A stretch of 64,000 bases of DNA from Novacetimonas cocois (GTDB taxonomy: Bacteria; Pseudomonadota; Alphaproteobacteria; Acetobacterales; Acetobacteraceae): assembly GCF_003311635.1 (NCBI RefSeq), contig NZ_QEXL01000008.1:1-64000 (forward strand). The letters run 5' to 3'. The notes below the pieces were generated by a model. The model searched no databases and had not been told where the DNA came from. It saw only the letters and a program-made list of their open reading frames with translations. Position numbers and translations under genes: made by a program. Of the stretch, positions 26,635 to 36,161 are shown one piece after another. The number at the start of each line of letters is the position of its first letter. Within the stretch, counting starts at the first letter, position 1.

Positions 26635-28116
26635 ATGTTGCGACCGTGGCGCATGCGACTGGACATACAGATAGATCAGAAATCGCAGACCCCTTTGTAC
26701 CTGCAGATCGTGCATGGGATCATTCATGAAATCGAACGGGGCCGCCTTGAATCCGGGGAATTCCTCGCCAGCAGCCGGGAAATGGCGCTTGCGCTGGGGG
26801 TGAACCGCAAGACGGTTGTCCTTGCCTATGAGGACCTGATCGCGCAGGGCTGGCTCATTTCCGAAGGGACGAGTGGCACAAAGGTTTCCGATGCCATTCC
26901 CGTCAGGAAAGTTTCCACATCGCAATGCAACGTGTCGGCGGGCGATGACGGATCCGTCCCCCTGTATGATTACGCAGCCCCGCCCGAGCGTTCTCTTGCA
27001 ATTTCGGGGAAGGGAGGGACAAAACTGGATGAAGGATCGCCCGACGGCCGCCTTTTCCCGGCGGATGTGCTGTCGCGCGCCTATCGGTCCGCGATCCTGC
27101 GCGCGTCGCGTCATGATCATCTTTCCTATTCGGATCCCCGTGGCTCGTCCTTCCTGCGGGAGGAAATCGCAAAAATGCTGACAAGCGAGCGCGGCCTTGT
27201 CGTGAGCGCCGACAATATCTGCATCACCCGCGGCAGCCAGAACGGGATTTTCCTTGCGGCGAAGACCCTGTTGAAGCCCGGCGATGTCGTCCTGGTCGAG
27301 GACCTGACTTATGAACCGGCGCTCGAAGCCTTCAGATCCTGCGGGGCGCATATTGTTTCGGTAAAACTGGACGAACTGGGCGTCGATGTCGAAGACGTGG
27401 AGCGTAAGTGCCGCGAATATGATGTAAAAATGATTTTCCTTACGCCGCATCATCAGTTTCCGACGACGGTTTCGCTTTCCCCGGAGCGTCGGTTGCAGAT
27501 TATTCATCTGGCAAATCATTACAGGTTCGCGATTCTTGAGGATGATTACGACCATGAGTTCCATTTCCACTCACAACCGCTTCTGCCAATGGCCAGTTAC
27601 GCGCCACAAAACGTGGTCTATGTCGGTTCCCTGTCGAAAATGGCGCTGCCTGCCCTGCGGGTGGGGTATGTCGCAGCGCCTGTACGCTTTGTCGAAGCGC
27701 TTGCCCATCAGGTTTCCATTTCCGATGGTATGGGAAATATCCTGACGGAAGATGCAGCCGCCCTGTTGATGAGTGAGGGGGAATTGCGACGGCATGCGCG
27801 CAAGGCGGCGCGTGCCTATGCCGCCCGGCGGGAGTTTTTTGCAACCTCCATCCAGACGCTCTTTGGCGAACACGTCACCTTCAGGATGCCGGCAGGTGGG
27901 CTGGCCTTCTGGGTGCGGTTTCCCGACATGCGGATTCTGGACCGTATCGAACGCAATGCCACGCGTGAAGGATTGCGCTTCGCCCCATCCCATTCCTATT
28001 CCGTTACGGGAAAGGCGTGTGATGGCCTGCGGCTGGGCTTTGGCAGCCGCACTGAAAAAGAGGCGCGAAAGGCGCTCGAAATGCTTGCAAAGGCTGCGGA
28101 TCTTCCCGCGATTTGA
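26635..28116 (+). CDS. MocR-type regulator (GntR DNA-binding + aminotransferase domain)
   Basis: 493 residues. ATG 26635 lies nine bases after GGAGGG; the open frame reaches back to 26302, but that part overlaps the PaiB gene on the other strand. The N-terminal GntR winged helix (TPLYLQIVHGIIHEIERGRLESGEFLASSREMALALGVNRKTV) covers residues 15-75. The class I aminotransferase-like domain begins near residue 125 (SPDGRLFPADVLSRAYR) and includes ITRGSQNGIFLAAKTLLKPGD, the DDYDHEF block, and the likely PLP lysine in YVGSLSKMALPALRVGY. MocR regulators use PLP or an amino-acid adduct as signal, often for vitamin B6, taurine or GABA genes. The divergent PaiB gene is the likely target. Confidence 0.92.
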   Translation: MLRPWRMRLDIQIDQKSQTPLYLQIVHGIIHEIERGRLESGEFLASSREMALALGVNRKTVVLAYEDLIAQGWLISEGTSGTKVSDAIPVRKVSTSQCNVSAGDDGSVPLYDYAAPPERSLAISGKGGTKLDEGSPDGRLFPADVLSRAYRSAILRASRHDHLSYSDPRGSSFLREEIAKMLTSERGLVVSADNICITRGSQNGIFLAAKTLLKPGDVVLVEDLTYEPALEAFRSCGAHIVSVKLDELGVDVEDVERKCREYDVKMIFLTPHHQFPTTVSLSPERRLQIIHLANHYRFAILEDDYDHEFHFHSQPLLPMASYAPQNVVYVGSLSKMALPALRVGYVAAPVRFVEALAHQVSISDGMGNILTEDAAALLMSEGELRRHARKAARAYAARREFFATSIQTLFGEHVTFRMPAGGLAFWVRFPDMRILDRIERNATREGLRFAPSHSYSVTGKACDGLRLGFGSRTEKEARKALEMLAKAADLPAI

Positions 28117-28139
28117 AACGGGTCCGCAATGGACCCGTT
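28117..28139. terminator. Perfect hairpin after the MocR gene
   Basis: AACGGGTCC (28117-28125) and GGACCCGTT (28131-28139) have a five-base loop, starting immediately after the stop codon. There is no T-run, so the terminator call is tentative. Confidence 0.45.
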
Positions 28140-28280
28140 CTGGTAAAAAAATTGGACGTTTCGATATGCCAAGGATATTGGGCATAGTTCTCCTCGCACG
28201 TATTGACGGGGAATATGTGGATGTCTTGGTATCGGACCACAGCCTATACGCAAAAGCAGGACGCGCAGCGGGGTGATGCC

Positions 28281-30224
28281 GTGCGCCTGCTGAAGATTGT
28301 TCTGATGGCGGGTGGTATCGGTTTTGCAACCAGTGCCGCCCTCCCCATGCCTATGGCTGTTGGCGCGGAAATCCTGCCTGCGGATATTGCCGCTCTGGTT
28401 CATGTGGAAGACCCGCAGATTTCACCGGACGGCAGGAACGTGCTTTATGAAAAACTGTCTCCCCCCGCGCCAATGGCACCGGCAAAGTCGCGTCTGTGGG
28501 TTGTCCCGACACAAGGCGGGGGCGCAGACCGGCCACTGCCGGGGAGTGAGGAAGGGGACCACGCCGCGCGCTGGGCGCCCGATGGAACCACGCTGGCGTT
28601 TATTGGTCAGAGGGGGCATGCGGATACGCAGCATGTCATGCTTGCCCGGCCCTGGACCGCACCCGCCCATACTGTCGGGGAACTGAAGGGAAGTCCGCTC
28701 TCCCTGCGCTGGTCGCCTGATGGCCGCTTCCTTGCCGTCATAACCACCGAAAAGGCTGCTCCCGAAGCACGTGGCGCCGTCATGGAGGGGGCAAAGGGCG
28801 CGACGCATCTTCTGATTGTCGATGTGCAGACCGGCAGGTCCCGGGAAGTGCCCATGGACGGGAAACAGGTGTTTGACGTTGACTGGTCGCCTGCCGGGGA
28901 TCGCCTTGTCCTGCGAACGGGAGAGGAAGGGGGGCTGGATTATTACTGGTATCGTTCCCGTATCGAAGTTGTCACCCTTGATGGTCATCAGGTCGCGCTC
29001 CTGCCGCATCGCGCGACGGCCGTGCATCCGTCTTTTTCCCCTGACGGACAGTCTGTTCTCTACGGTTTCTTTTCCGAACACGGGATTACCGGAAGTGTCG
29101 CGCGGTTTGACCTGAAAAATCATGCGGAAACATTGATTGGCAAGGATTGGGATGGCTCCCTGCGTTATCTTGAATGGGACAGGGATGGTCATGGCCTGAC
29201 CGCGCTTGGGCTGGAGGGGCTGTCATCCTGTCTTGTTCATGTGTCCCTCGATGATGGAAAAATATCGGTCCGTTCCCGCGTGCTGGGCGAGCAGTTCAGT
29301 TTTTCCAGGTCACGCGACGGCAGCGCGATCGCGCTGGAAGCCTCCACGCGGGAACATCCTGATGAAGTATGGCTGTATCAGAATGATCAGGGGCATCCCC
29401 TGACCGATAACAACCCGCAGGTGGCAGGCTGGCCATTGGGGGAACAGCGCCCCGTTCACTGGACAGGACGCGACGGCACCAGGCTGGAGGGACTGCTGAT
29501 CCTGCCTTCCGGCTGGAAAGCGGGACAGAAACTTCCTTTGTTCGTGCAGGTTCATGGCGGCCCCCTCGAAGCGTGGAGCGACGGGTGGCTGGGGTCGTGG
29601 CATAACTGGGCCCGTCTGTTGGCATCGCATGGCATCGCGGTTTTCCTGCCCAATCCGCGTGGATCGGAAGGGCAGGGGGATGCCTTTGCCGAAGCCAGCC
29701 GCCATGACTGGGGCGGTGGGGACTATCAGGACATTCTGTCGGGTGTTGACAGCCTTGTTCATGATGGCATTGCGGACCCCGCCCATATGGCGCTGGGAGG
29801 ATGGAGTTATGGTGGCTTCATGGCGGCGTGGGCTGCGGGCCATAATGACCGTTTCCGGACATTCATATCGGGCGCCGGGATATCCGATCTGTTGTCCATG
29901 GCGGTCGCGACGGATGTGGGATACAGCTTCATTCCCGCCTATTTCGGTGATCCGCTGACGCATCGTGAAGAATATGCAGCGCATTCACCAGTAAGTTTCG
30001 CAAAAGATATCCATACGCCCATGCTTCTGCTGCATGGGGATGGAGACGCACGTGTTCCGACGGGGCAGAGCCGCATGCTGTATGCCGCCCTGCATGAAGC
30101 CGGAAAGCCGGTGACATTCGTCCATTATCCCGACGCGCCCCACTGGTTCGGGGGAAGCGTAGGGAGTGATTATGAAGTCGATGTTCAGGAAAGGGTTCTG
30201 AACTGGCTTCTGAAATACATGTAA
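28281..30224 (+). CDS. Exported S9-family serine peptidase (acylaminoacyl/dipeptidyl peptidase type)
   Basis: 647 residues from GTG 28281. This start opens directly into the hydrophobic stretch LLKIVLMAGGIGFATSAALPMPMAVGAEI, which looks like a signal peptide; the frame is open from 28203. A beta-propeller region with TolB-like repeats (PQISPDGRNVLYE, ARWAPDGTTLAF, LRWSPDGRFLAV, PSFSPDGQSVLYG) is followed by an alpha/beta hydrolase domain with catalytic Ser in GGWSYGGF (about residue 509), Asp in HGDGDARV and His in DAPHWF. These enzymes release N-terminal dipeptides or acylated residues from peptides. The TonB receptor follows 79 bases later and an amidohydrolase after that, consistent with a peptide or amide scavenging set. 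Confidence 0.92.
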   Translation: MRLLKIVLMAGGIGFATSAALPMPMAVGAEILPADIAALVHVEDPQISPDGRNVLYEKLSPPAPMAPAKSRLWVVPTQGGGADRPLPGSEEGDHAARWAPDGTTLAFIGQRGHADTQHVMLARPWTAPAHTVGELKGSPLSLRWSPDGRFLAVITTEKAAPEARGAVMEGAKGATHLLIVDVQTGRSREVPMDGKQVFDVDWSPAGDRLVLRTGEEGGLDYYWYRSRIEVVTLDGHQVALLPHRATAVHPSFSPDGQSVLYGFFSEHGITGSVARFDLKNHAETLIGKDWDGSLRYLEWDRDGHGLTALGLEGLSSCLVHVSLDDGKISVRSRVLGEQFSFSRSRDGSAIALEASTREHPDEVWLYQNDQGHPLTDNNPQVAGWPLGEQRPVHWTGRDGTRLEGLLILPSGWKAGQKLPLFVQVHGGPLEAWSDGWLGSWHNWARLLASHGIAVFLPNPRGSEGQGDAFAEASRHDWGGGDYQDILSGVDSLVHDGIADPAHMALGGWSYGGFMAAWAAGHNDRFRTFISGAGISDLLSMAVATDVGYSFIPAYFGDPLTHREEYAAHSPVSFAKDIHTPMLLLHGDGDARVPTGQSRMLYAALHEAGKPVTFVHYPDAPHWFGGSVGSDYEVDVQERVLNWLLKYM

Positions 30225-30303
30225 AACAGACTTTTATACCATTTTACTGACGTATTTATTCTGAAATCGCTAAGGCGCTATCCTTGATAGGAGGAATAGA
30301 GTG

Positions 30304-32616
30304 ATGAAGGGCATCCTGCCAGTTGTTGGCCGTGGTCGTCTGCTGTGTCTGCTGACCTCTGTTGCTGTAACTCCCGTTCTGTGTGGGGTAACGGCCTCGG
30401 CGCAGACCGTATCTGTGGCGAAATCTGAAAACCATCAGAAACCACATGCAAAAGACACGAAAGGTCAGGCGCCCAAAGCGCAGGACAACCTGCTGGAAGG
30501 CGAAAACATTACCGTATCCGCCACGCGCCGGAAACAGTCGACTCATGACGTGGCGGATTCCGTAACCGTCCTGACGGGAAAGGATCTTCAGAAAATCGGC
30601 GCCCAGTCCTTCAAGGACTATATTTCGCAGATCCCGGGCGCGAATTTCAACGCGACCGTTCCGGGCATATCGACGGTTACCTTCCGCGGGATATCGACAA
30701 CGGCGGGACTGGATCAGGGACAGGGAACGACCGGGTATTTCCTGAATGACATTCCACTGACCGAACCCGGTTTTGCAATCGCCATACCTGATATCGATAC
30801 ATTCGATGTTGCCCGTGTCGAGGGCCTGCGTGGTCCGCAGAGCACCCTGTTCGGTTCCGCGACGCTGGGTGGCGCGCTTGACTATATTCCCAATGAGGCG
30901 GATTCGAAAAAATGGGATGGTGCAGCGGAAAGTTCCATTCTGGGCATGCCCGGTCATGAAGTCGGTTATGCCGAGAAGGGAATGGTCAACATTCCCATTA
31001 TCAAGGGGAAGCTTGCGGTTCGCGGCGTGCTCGATTACCGGCAGGACCCCGGATATATCGACAATATAGGCAACGGCAGGAACAGCAATACGACCTATAC
31101 CCGCAACGCCAGGGCAAGCGTCGTATGGACGCCGACCGACGATACGAAACTGTCCTATACCTATCTGGGGCAGAGCACGAATGTTTCCGATGACCCGTAT
31201 TCGATGTCGGACGAATTCGGGGCCTATACAAAAAGCCGCACCATCCTTGAACCGGTCCATACGCAGCTGCAGATGCATGAACTGCGGCTGGATCACACGT
31301 TCAATTTCGCCACCCTGACGGCCATGGCCTCCTTCATGCGCAAGGGGCAGAGTTCCGTTTGGGATTATACGCCCTATTACGTCGGTGTGTTCCCGGGCCT
31401 CAGTTCCCCGACCTATGCCCCCCAGAATGGCGACAGCAAGTCGATGTATTACGAGGTACGGCTGACGTCCAATTCAACCGGCAGGTTCTCATGGCTGATC
31501 GGCGCGGCCTATTATGATACGTGGAAACGGATTAACGCGCCTGCCGAAACGCCGGGCATCCAGAATTACCTCAGCAATATCTATGGTTCCGGCCTTGCGT
31601 CCAAGATGGTGATGGGAACCGATGACTGGGGGGATGCGAACGCCAGTTACGATGGCACGGAAAAAGCCATCTTTGGTGAAATGTCCTATCATTTCCCGCA
31701 TCATATCACGGTGACCGGTGGCGCGCGCGTGTTCAACATGTCGGAAACATCCTCGACCGAACTGTGGGGATATTCCGCCTATGCCGCGTATGGCAGCCTG
31801 TATCATCATACAAGCGGCGTGACATCACAGACCAGCGCCCTGCCCAAGGGGGCCATCCGGTGGGAACCCAACAAGCAGATCATGGTCTATGGCCTCGTCT
31901 CCGAAGGGTATCGCTTTGGCGCGCCCAATACCAACAACCCCAATCCGCTTTACAAGACGCCAGCGGGGACATCTTCCGACAGTCTGGTGAACTGGGAGGT
32001 GGGCAGCCGCCTCAACCTTCTGAATAACCGTCTTATTCTTGAACCCACCTTCTTCCTGATCGACTGGAGCAACATGCAGGCGCGCCTGACGCGGCCTGAC
32101 GGCATTACCTATGGCGCCAATGTCGGCGAAGCGATCAGCAAGGGCGCGGAGTTTTCAGGAACATGGTTCACCCCCGTTCCCGGATTTTCCATCAAGGTCA
32201 ACGGCACCTATACCGACGCCCACACGATTGATACGACCAACCTGGGCAACGGCGCCGTCATCCCCAAGAATTCGCAGCTGGCCTCCAGCCCCAAATGGCA
32301 GTTCAGCGAGATCCTGTCCTATCGTATCCCTGGCGTAGCTTTCCATCCGCAGTTCACGCTGGTGCATCATTATGTGGGCTCGTCCCCCGGGCTGCTCAAC
32401 AACGCGTTCCGGATCGGCAATTACAATACGATAGACCTGCGTTTCTCAGGGGATTATCGCACCAGGGTGGGAACGACGACGCTGAGTGTCTATGTCAATA
32501 ACGTCAATGGTTCCCGTGGGGTCACCATGGGCTATATCAGTGGCGCGCCGTCCCTGAATGATTATTATCTGGTCCAGCCACGCAGCATTGGCATGACATT
32601 GGGCTGGCACCTGTGA
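30304..32616 (+). CDS. TonB-dependent outer-membrane receptor
   Basis: 770 residues. A strong ribosome site AGGAGG (30289-30294) lies nine bases before ATG 30304 and six before GTG 30301. The signal peptide is KGILPVVGRGRLLCLLTSVAVTPVLCGVTASAQ. The plug domain contains VADSVTVLTGKDLQKIGAQSFKDYISQIPGANF, VTFRGISTT and VARVEGLRGPQSTLFGSATLGGAL, the usual LRGPQSTLFG plug motif. The barrel ends LVQPRSIGMTLGWHL, without the aromatic last residue seen in the other receptors. It sits between the S9 peptidase and the amidohydrolase in one direction, with gaps of 79 and 19 bases, so the three are probably one operon. Confidence 0.92.
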   Translation: MKGILPVVGRGRLLCLLTSVAVTPVLCGVTASAQTVSVAKSENHQKPHAKDTKGQAPKAQDNLLEGENITVSATRRKQSTHDVADSVTVLTGKDLQKIGAQSFKDYISQIPGANFNATVPGISTVTFRGISTTAGLDQGQGTTGYFLNDIPLTEPGFAIAIPDIDTFDVARVEGLRGPQSTLFGSATLGGALDYIPNEADSKKWDGAAESSILGMPGHEVGYAEKGMVNIPIIKGKLAVRGVLDYRQDPGYIDNIGNGRNSNTTYTRNARASVVWTPTDDTKLSYTYLGQSTNVSDDPYSMSDEFGAYTKSRTILEPVHTQLQMHELRLDHTFNFATLTAMASFMRKGQSSVWDYTPYYVGVFPGLSSPTYAPQNGDSKSMYYEVRLTSNSTGRFSWLIGAAYYDTWKRINAPAETPGIQNYLSNIYGSGLASKMVMGTDDWGDANASYDGTEKAIFGEMSYHFPHHITVTGGARVFNMSETSSTELWGYSAYAAYGSLYHHTSGVTSQTSALPKGAIRWEPNKQIMVYGLVSEGYRFGAPNTNNPNPLYKTPAGTSSDSLVNWEVGSRLNLLNNRLILEPTFFLIDWSNMQARLTRPDGITYGANVGEAISKGAEFSGTWFTPVPGFSIKVNGTYTDAHTIDTTNLGNGAVIPKNSQLASSPKWQFSEILSYRIPGVAFHPQFTLVHHYVGSSPGLLNNAFRIGNYNTIDLRFSGDYRTRVGTTTLSVYVNNVNGSRGVTMGYISGAPSLNDYYLVQPRSIGMTLGWHL

Positions 32617-32635
32617 CGAAGGAGGACTACGCAGC

Positions 32636-34300
32636 ATGATTTCCCGTCGGAGCTTTGTCGCAGGGACGCTTTGCGCAACATCCATTCTGGCGGCCAGCAG
32701 GGCGCGGGCCGCCGAAAGCCTGGATGTGGCCTATGTCAACGCAACAGTGTGGGATGGCATATCCGATGCCCCCCGCGCGGGCGCGATTGGCGTAAGCGCG
32801 GACCGGATCGCCGCCGTGGGAACGGATGAGGTTCATGCGCGGATAACATCCAAAACGCAGCTGATTGATCTGCATGGCGCGTTTGTCATGCCGGGAATGA
32901 CGGATTGCCACACGCACTTCTCACTGGCTTCCCTCGGCCTGTCACAGATCAACCTGCGCAATGCCCATACGCCGCAGCAGTTCAGCGCCCAGATCGGGCA
33001 GGCCGCGCATGCGGCCAGACCCGGCCGCTGGGTGCTTGGCGATGGCTGGGATGCGGATCAGTGGGGTGGCCAGTTACCGGACAAATCGTGGATCGATCCA
33101 CTGACAGGTGACGTGCCTGTTGCCGTGACGCGGTATGACCTGCATATGATGCTGCTCAATTCGGCGGCGCTCAGGCGTGCGGGCATTGATCGCAATACCC
33201 CCGACGTGCCGGGGGGCGTCATCGTGCGTGACGCGCAGGGAAACCCGACCGGCCTGATCAAGGACGGGGCCACGATCCTTGCCAAACGGGCCATTCCGCT
33301 GCCAACGGATCAGGACGTTGACGAAGCGGTACGGCGGGGCATCGCGCTGGGCCTGTCAAAGGGCCTGACAAAAGTGCATACGCCGGAACTCGACTGGATG
33401 ACGCATGACAGCCTGCGCAGGCTGAGGGCGCATGGCGAGACGGACCTGCGCTTTTATTCTTTCGTCCCGCTGAAGGACTGGGAACGTCTTGTCCAGCTGA
33501 TCCAGCAGGAAGGGACAGGCGATGACTGGGTGCGCTGGGGTGGGGTAAAGGCCCTCGCGGATGGCTCGCTCGGGTCGCGGACGGCCCTTTTCACCGCGCC
33601 GTATGATGATGATCGCACCACACGGGGCATACATGTGACCTCGCCCGCTGATCTTCGGGAATGGATCGGGCAGGCGGATCGCCACGGGCTTCAGGTGGCG
33701 ACCCATGCCATTGGCGATGCGGCCACGCATGAAGTTTTTGATATCTATGCCGAAATAATCAAGAAAAATGGACAGCGGGACCGCCGTTTCAGGATGGAGC
33801 ATGCGCAGCATCTGCTGCTGAAGGATGTGCCGCGTTTCCGTGAACTCAATGTCATTGCGTCCATCCAGCCATATCACGCCATTGACGATGGCCGGTGGGC
33901 CATCCGCAGGCTGGGGGCGGCGCGCCTGAAGGGCAGCTTTGCCTATCGCACGATGGTGGATGCCGGGGCGCATGTGTGCTGTGGCTCCGACTGGCCCGTC
34001 GCGCCCCTTGATCCCCTGACGGGCATTCAGGCCGCGGTGCTTCGGCAGACATTGGATGGCAAGAATCCCGGGGGATGGCTGCCGGACCAGAAACTGACTC
34101 TGCGGCAGGCATTGAACGGTTATGTGCGCGAAGCCGCCTATGCCGCGTTTGCCGATGACCGGATGGGGACGCTTGCCCCCGGCTATCTGGCGGATTTCAT
34201 TGTGATGGATCAGAATCTGTTCACGCTGGATCCCGCCCGCATCACGCAGGCCAAGGTCTTGCGGACGGTCGTTGGCGGCCGCGCCCGTTTTGTTGCGTAA
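32636..34300 (+). CDS. Tat-exported amidohydrolase (YtcJ-like, amidohydrolase 3)
   Basis: 554 residues. The N-terminus MISRRSFVAGTLCATSILAA is a twin-arginine signal. The metal-dependent TIM-barrel shows GMTDCHTHFS (first metal pair), LGDGWDADQWG, DGSLGSRTALF, HAIGDAATHEVFD and EHAQHLLL, ending in the small beta-sandwich (ADFIVMDQNLFTLDP). Relatives hydrolyse N-substituted amides or formamides; the substrate is not identifiable. AAGGAGGA lies about ten bases before ATG 32636, and the gene starts 19 bases after the TonB receptor stop, so it is probably the last gene of the peptidase-receptor-amidohydrolase operon. Confidence 0.9.
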   Translation: MISRRSFVAGTLCATSILAASRARAAESLDVAYVNATVWDGISDAPRAGAIGVSADRIAAVGTDEVHARITSKTQLIDLHGAFVMPGMTDCHTHFSLASLGLSQINLRNAHTPQQFSAQIGQAAHAARPGRWVLGDGWDADQWGGQLPDKSWIDPLTGDVPVAVTRYDLHMMLLNSAALRRAGIDRNTPDVPGGVIVRDAQGNPTGLIKDGATILAKRAIPLPTDQDVDEAVRRGIALGLSKGLTKVHTPELDWMTHDSLRRLRAHGETDLRFYSFVPLKDWERLVQLIQQEGTGDDWVRWGGVKALADGSLGSRTALFTAPYDDDRTTRGIHVTSPADLREWIGQADRHGLQVATHAIGDAATHEVFDIYAEIIKKNGQRDRRFRMEHAQHLLLKDVPRFRELNVIASIQPYHAIDDGRWAIRRLGAARLKGSFAYRTMVDAGAHVCCGSDWPVAPLDPLTGIQAAVLRQTLDGKNPGGWLPDQKLTLRQALNGYVREAAYAAFADDRMGTLAPGYLADFIVMDQNLFTLDPARITQAKVLRTVVGGRARFVA

Positions 34301-34365
34301 GCTCAATCGATCATGTTTCGGGATGGCGCTTCTGAAAGCCTGTCCACGAGACATCCTGTGATTAC

Positions 34366-34403
34366 GGAAAGGTTTCTGGTGAAGCTTTTTTCAAAAAAGC
34401 TTC
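34366..34403 (+). repeat. Dispersed repeat, half copy C
   Basis: Only the left half is present: GGAAAGGTTTCTGGT followed by the hairpin GAAGCTTTTTT/AAAAAAGCTTC (34381-34403), an 11-bp perfect stem round a single base. It lies in the convergent junction of the amidohydrolase and DUF3034 genes and could stop transcription both ways. Confidence 0.75.
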
Positions 34404-34418
34404 CCACGAACCGGGCGG

Positions 34419-35423
34419 TCAGAAACCGGTCTGGGCAGAAAAATATACACCGGTCTGGTTCCTGAATGTGGCAATCGTCCCCAGCGAGACATAGGCGGCT
34501 GTAATGTTAAGGTGTTTGTTGACGAAATAACTTGCATAGACGTCAAACCAGTTGCTTTCTGGCGTGAAGTTCTGGTTTCGGGGTTTCGTGCGGTATTCCA
34601 CCCCCACCACCAGGCCCGGTGCGAACCACGGGAGGTAGCCAAGGGATCCTTCGAACTGGGGATAGTAATTGTCATTCCTGTCGCCGCCAAACCCGAGTAT
34701 TCCCCACTGGTTCCCCTTTGTAAGCCGCATTGTCGTATCGACAAGCAGGCCGATTTTCGGAAAAAGTTTGGTTACGGCAACATATGCGTCCCCGCCATTG
34801 ACGTGTTTGGAGCCGACTTCGTGTATGACCTTTGAATCACCGTCATGCTTGTACATGCCCCCGATCGAGATCTGGGGGATAAGGGTCTTGTCGGCAATAT
34901 GACCAAACAGGCGCACCTTGATGCCGCCAGTATCCAGATCGAACTGATAGCCGCGACCTATGCCAAGGAGCGCGCCGGTGCCTCGTGTCTGAAAGAAATT
35001 GTGGGAATATGAAATTTCCACCCGGTCATGAATGCCCAGCACGGCGCCAGCATTCTGATCCCAGTAATTTGTTATATTTACATAGCTGTAGTGAAAAGCC
35101 ATCCCCATGCTTTTGTTGCTGCCATATCCCCCGATGGTCGCCCAGGTTGCGATCCCGCCGCCGCTTGCGCCCTCAAGGGAACTGAGGCCCGATGTGCCCA
35201 ATGCCCTTTTCCCGTCGAAGAGCGAGCGGAAAGTCAGGTTTTCCTGATCCGAAGGCTGGGCCTCATCGGGAAAAGCCGGAGCCTGCGATTGCCTGAGGCG
35301 GGTTGTGACGGGCTGTGCCAGCCCGGTTGCGGTCATCCCCAGAAGCATCATCAGCGCGACGATACCCGCCAGGTTCCAGCGTAACAGCCATTCTGAATAT
35401 ATCCGTTTCGCCAATATATTCAT
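34419..35423 (-). CDS. DUF3034 family outer-membrane protein
   Basis: 334 residues with a signal peptide (LAGIVALMMLLGMTATGLAQ near residues 18-37). The family block GIATWATIGGYGSNKSMGMAF is clear, followed by alternating beta-strand sequence and a C-terminal Phe strand (VYFSAQTGF), so it is probably a beta-barrel. The function of the family is unknown. The gene faces the amidohydrolase gene across a repeat and has a palindrome upstream of its start. The N-terminal 60 residues after the signal are Gln/Pro/Asp-rich and probably periplasmic. Confidence 0.82.
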   Translation of the reverse strand: MNILAKRIYSEWLLRWNLAGIVALMMLLGMTATGLAQPVTTRLRQSQAPAFPDEAQPSDQENLTFRSLFDGKRALGTSGLSSLEGASGGGIATWATIGGYGSNKSMGMAFHYSYVNITNYWDQNAGAVLGIHDRVEISYSHNFFQTRGTGALLGIGRGYQFDLDTGGIKVRLFGHIADKTLIPQISIGGMYKHDGDSKVIHEVGSKHVNGGDAYVAVTKLFPKIGLLVDTTMRLTKGNQWGILGFGGDRNDNYYPQFEGSLGYLPWFAPGLVVGVEYRTKPRNQNFTPESNWFDVYASYFVNKHLNITAAYVSLGTIATFRNQTGVYFSAQTGF

Positions 35424-36161
35424 AAATACAATCCATTTTTGATATTCTTCGCATGATACAGAATGAATCGAGCAGGACAGGTAACATTTCTGATACTCAC
35501 GATTATATTTTATCAGAAGTATTCAGATAATTTCTGTCCGGGAATGGATGTAATATTTTCAGAAATTCAAAAAGATATGCCATGACCATTGTCCGTCATG
35601 CAATTGCCATGACAACGGCGTAAGGCATGAGCAGAAAAGCAGGATTGGTCATGTTCCGGATATGCACGATCATGACAGGAAATTTACAAATCTGGACATC
35701 GTGATTGCATGTTTCCTTGCACAATCGTCCTGAAAGAAATTGCAAGAAGAGGAAATCCATTGACGTCATGGTCATGATGAAAGGCGTGGAGCCTTCGGGA
35801 TTTCATGCCCATCCTTACGCATTGGATCGCGCTTCCAACCTCAGGGTATCTTGCATCTGTGCTGCCCCGTAAGAAAATGACCGGAAATGTACGGAGTGAT
35901 CTCGGCCGGATATGATCCATGGAATTGCAACGACCCAGTACAGTATCACGATGGCCTGACGTGTAATCACCCGTGCCCGGTATCGGACGTCGCAATGCGG
36001 AACAGTGACCGGGGATTCGTCCATCAGACCCGTATTCCTGCCGTCAATACGCGTGGGATTGGCATCCGTTCCAGCAGAAAAGGCATGTAATGGCGTTCCA
36101 GCGCCGTTCTGTGATATGAGGCCCGTGCTTTATCAGACCCGAGGCAACCGAAGGACAGGAA
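35424..36161. other. Long AT-rich intergenic region
   Basis: About 740 bases between the DUF3034 gene and the divergent tetR gene. Several small open frames occur on both strands, without family features. It is AT-rich near the DUF3034 start and holds the operator-like palindrome at 35488-35518. Nothing else was recognised. Confidence 0.5.
35488..35518. promoter_or_regulatory. Operator-like palindrome upstream of the DUF3034 gene
   Basis: TTCTGATA (35488-35495) and TATCAGAA (35511-35518) are perfect 8-bp arms with 15 bases between, centred about 80 bases upstream of the DUF3034 start. Placement fits a repressor or activator site; the protein that binds is unknown. Confidence 0.4.
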
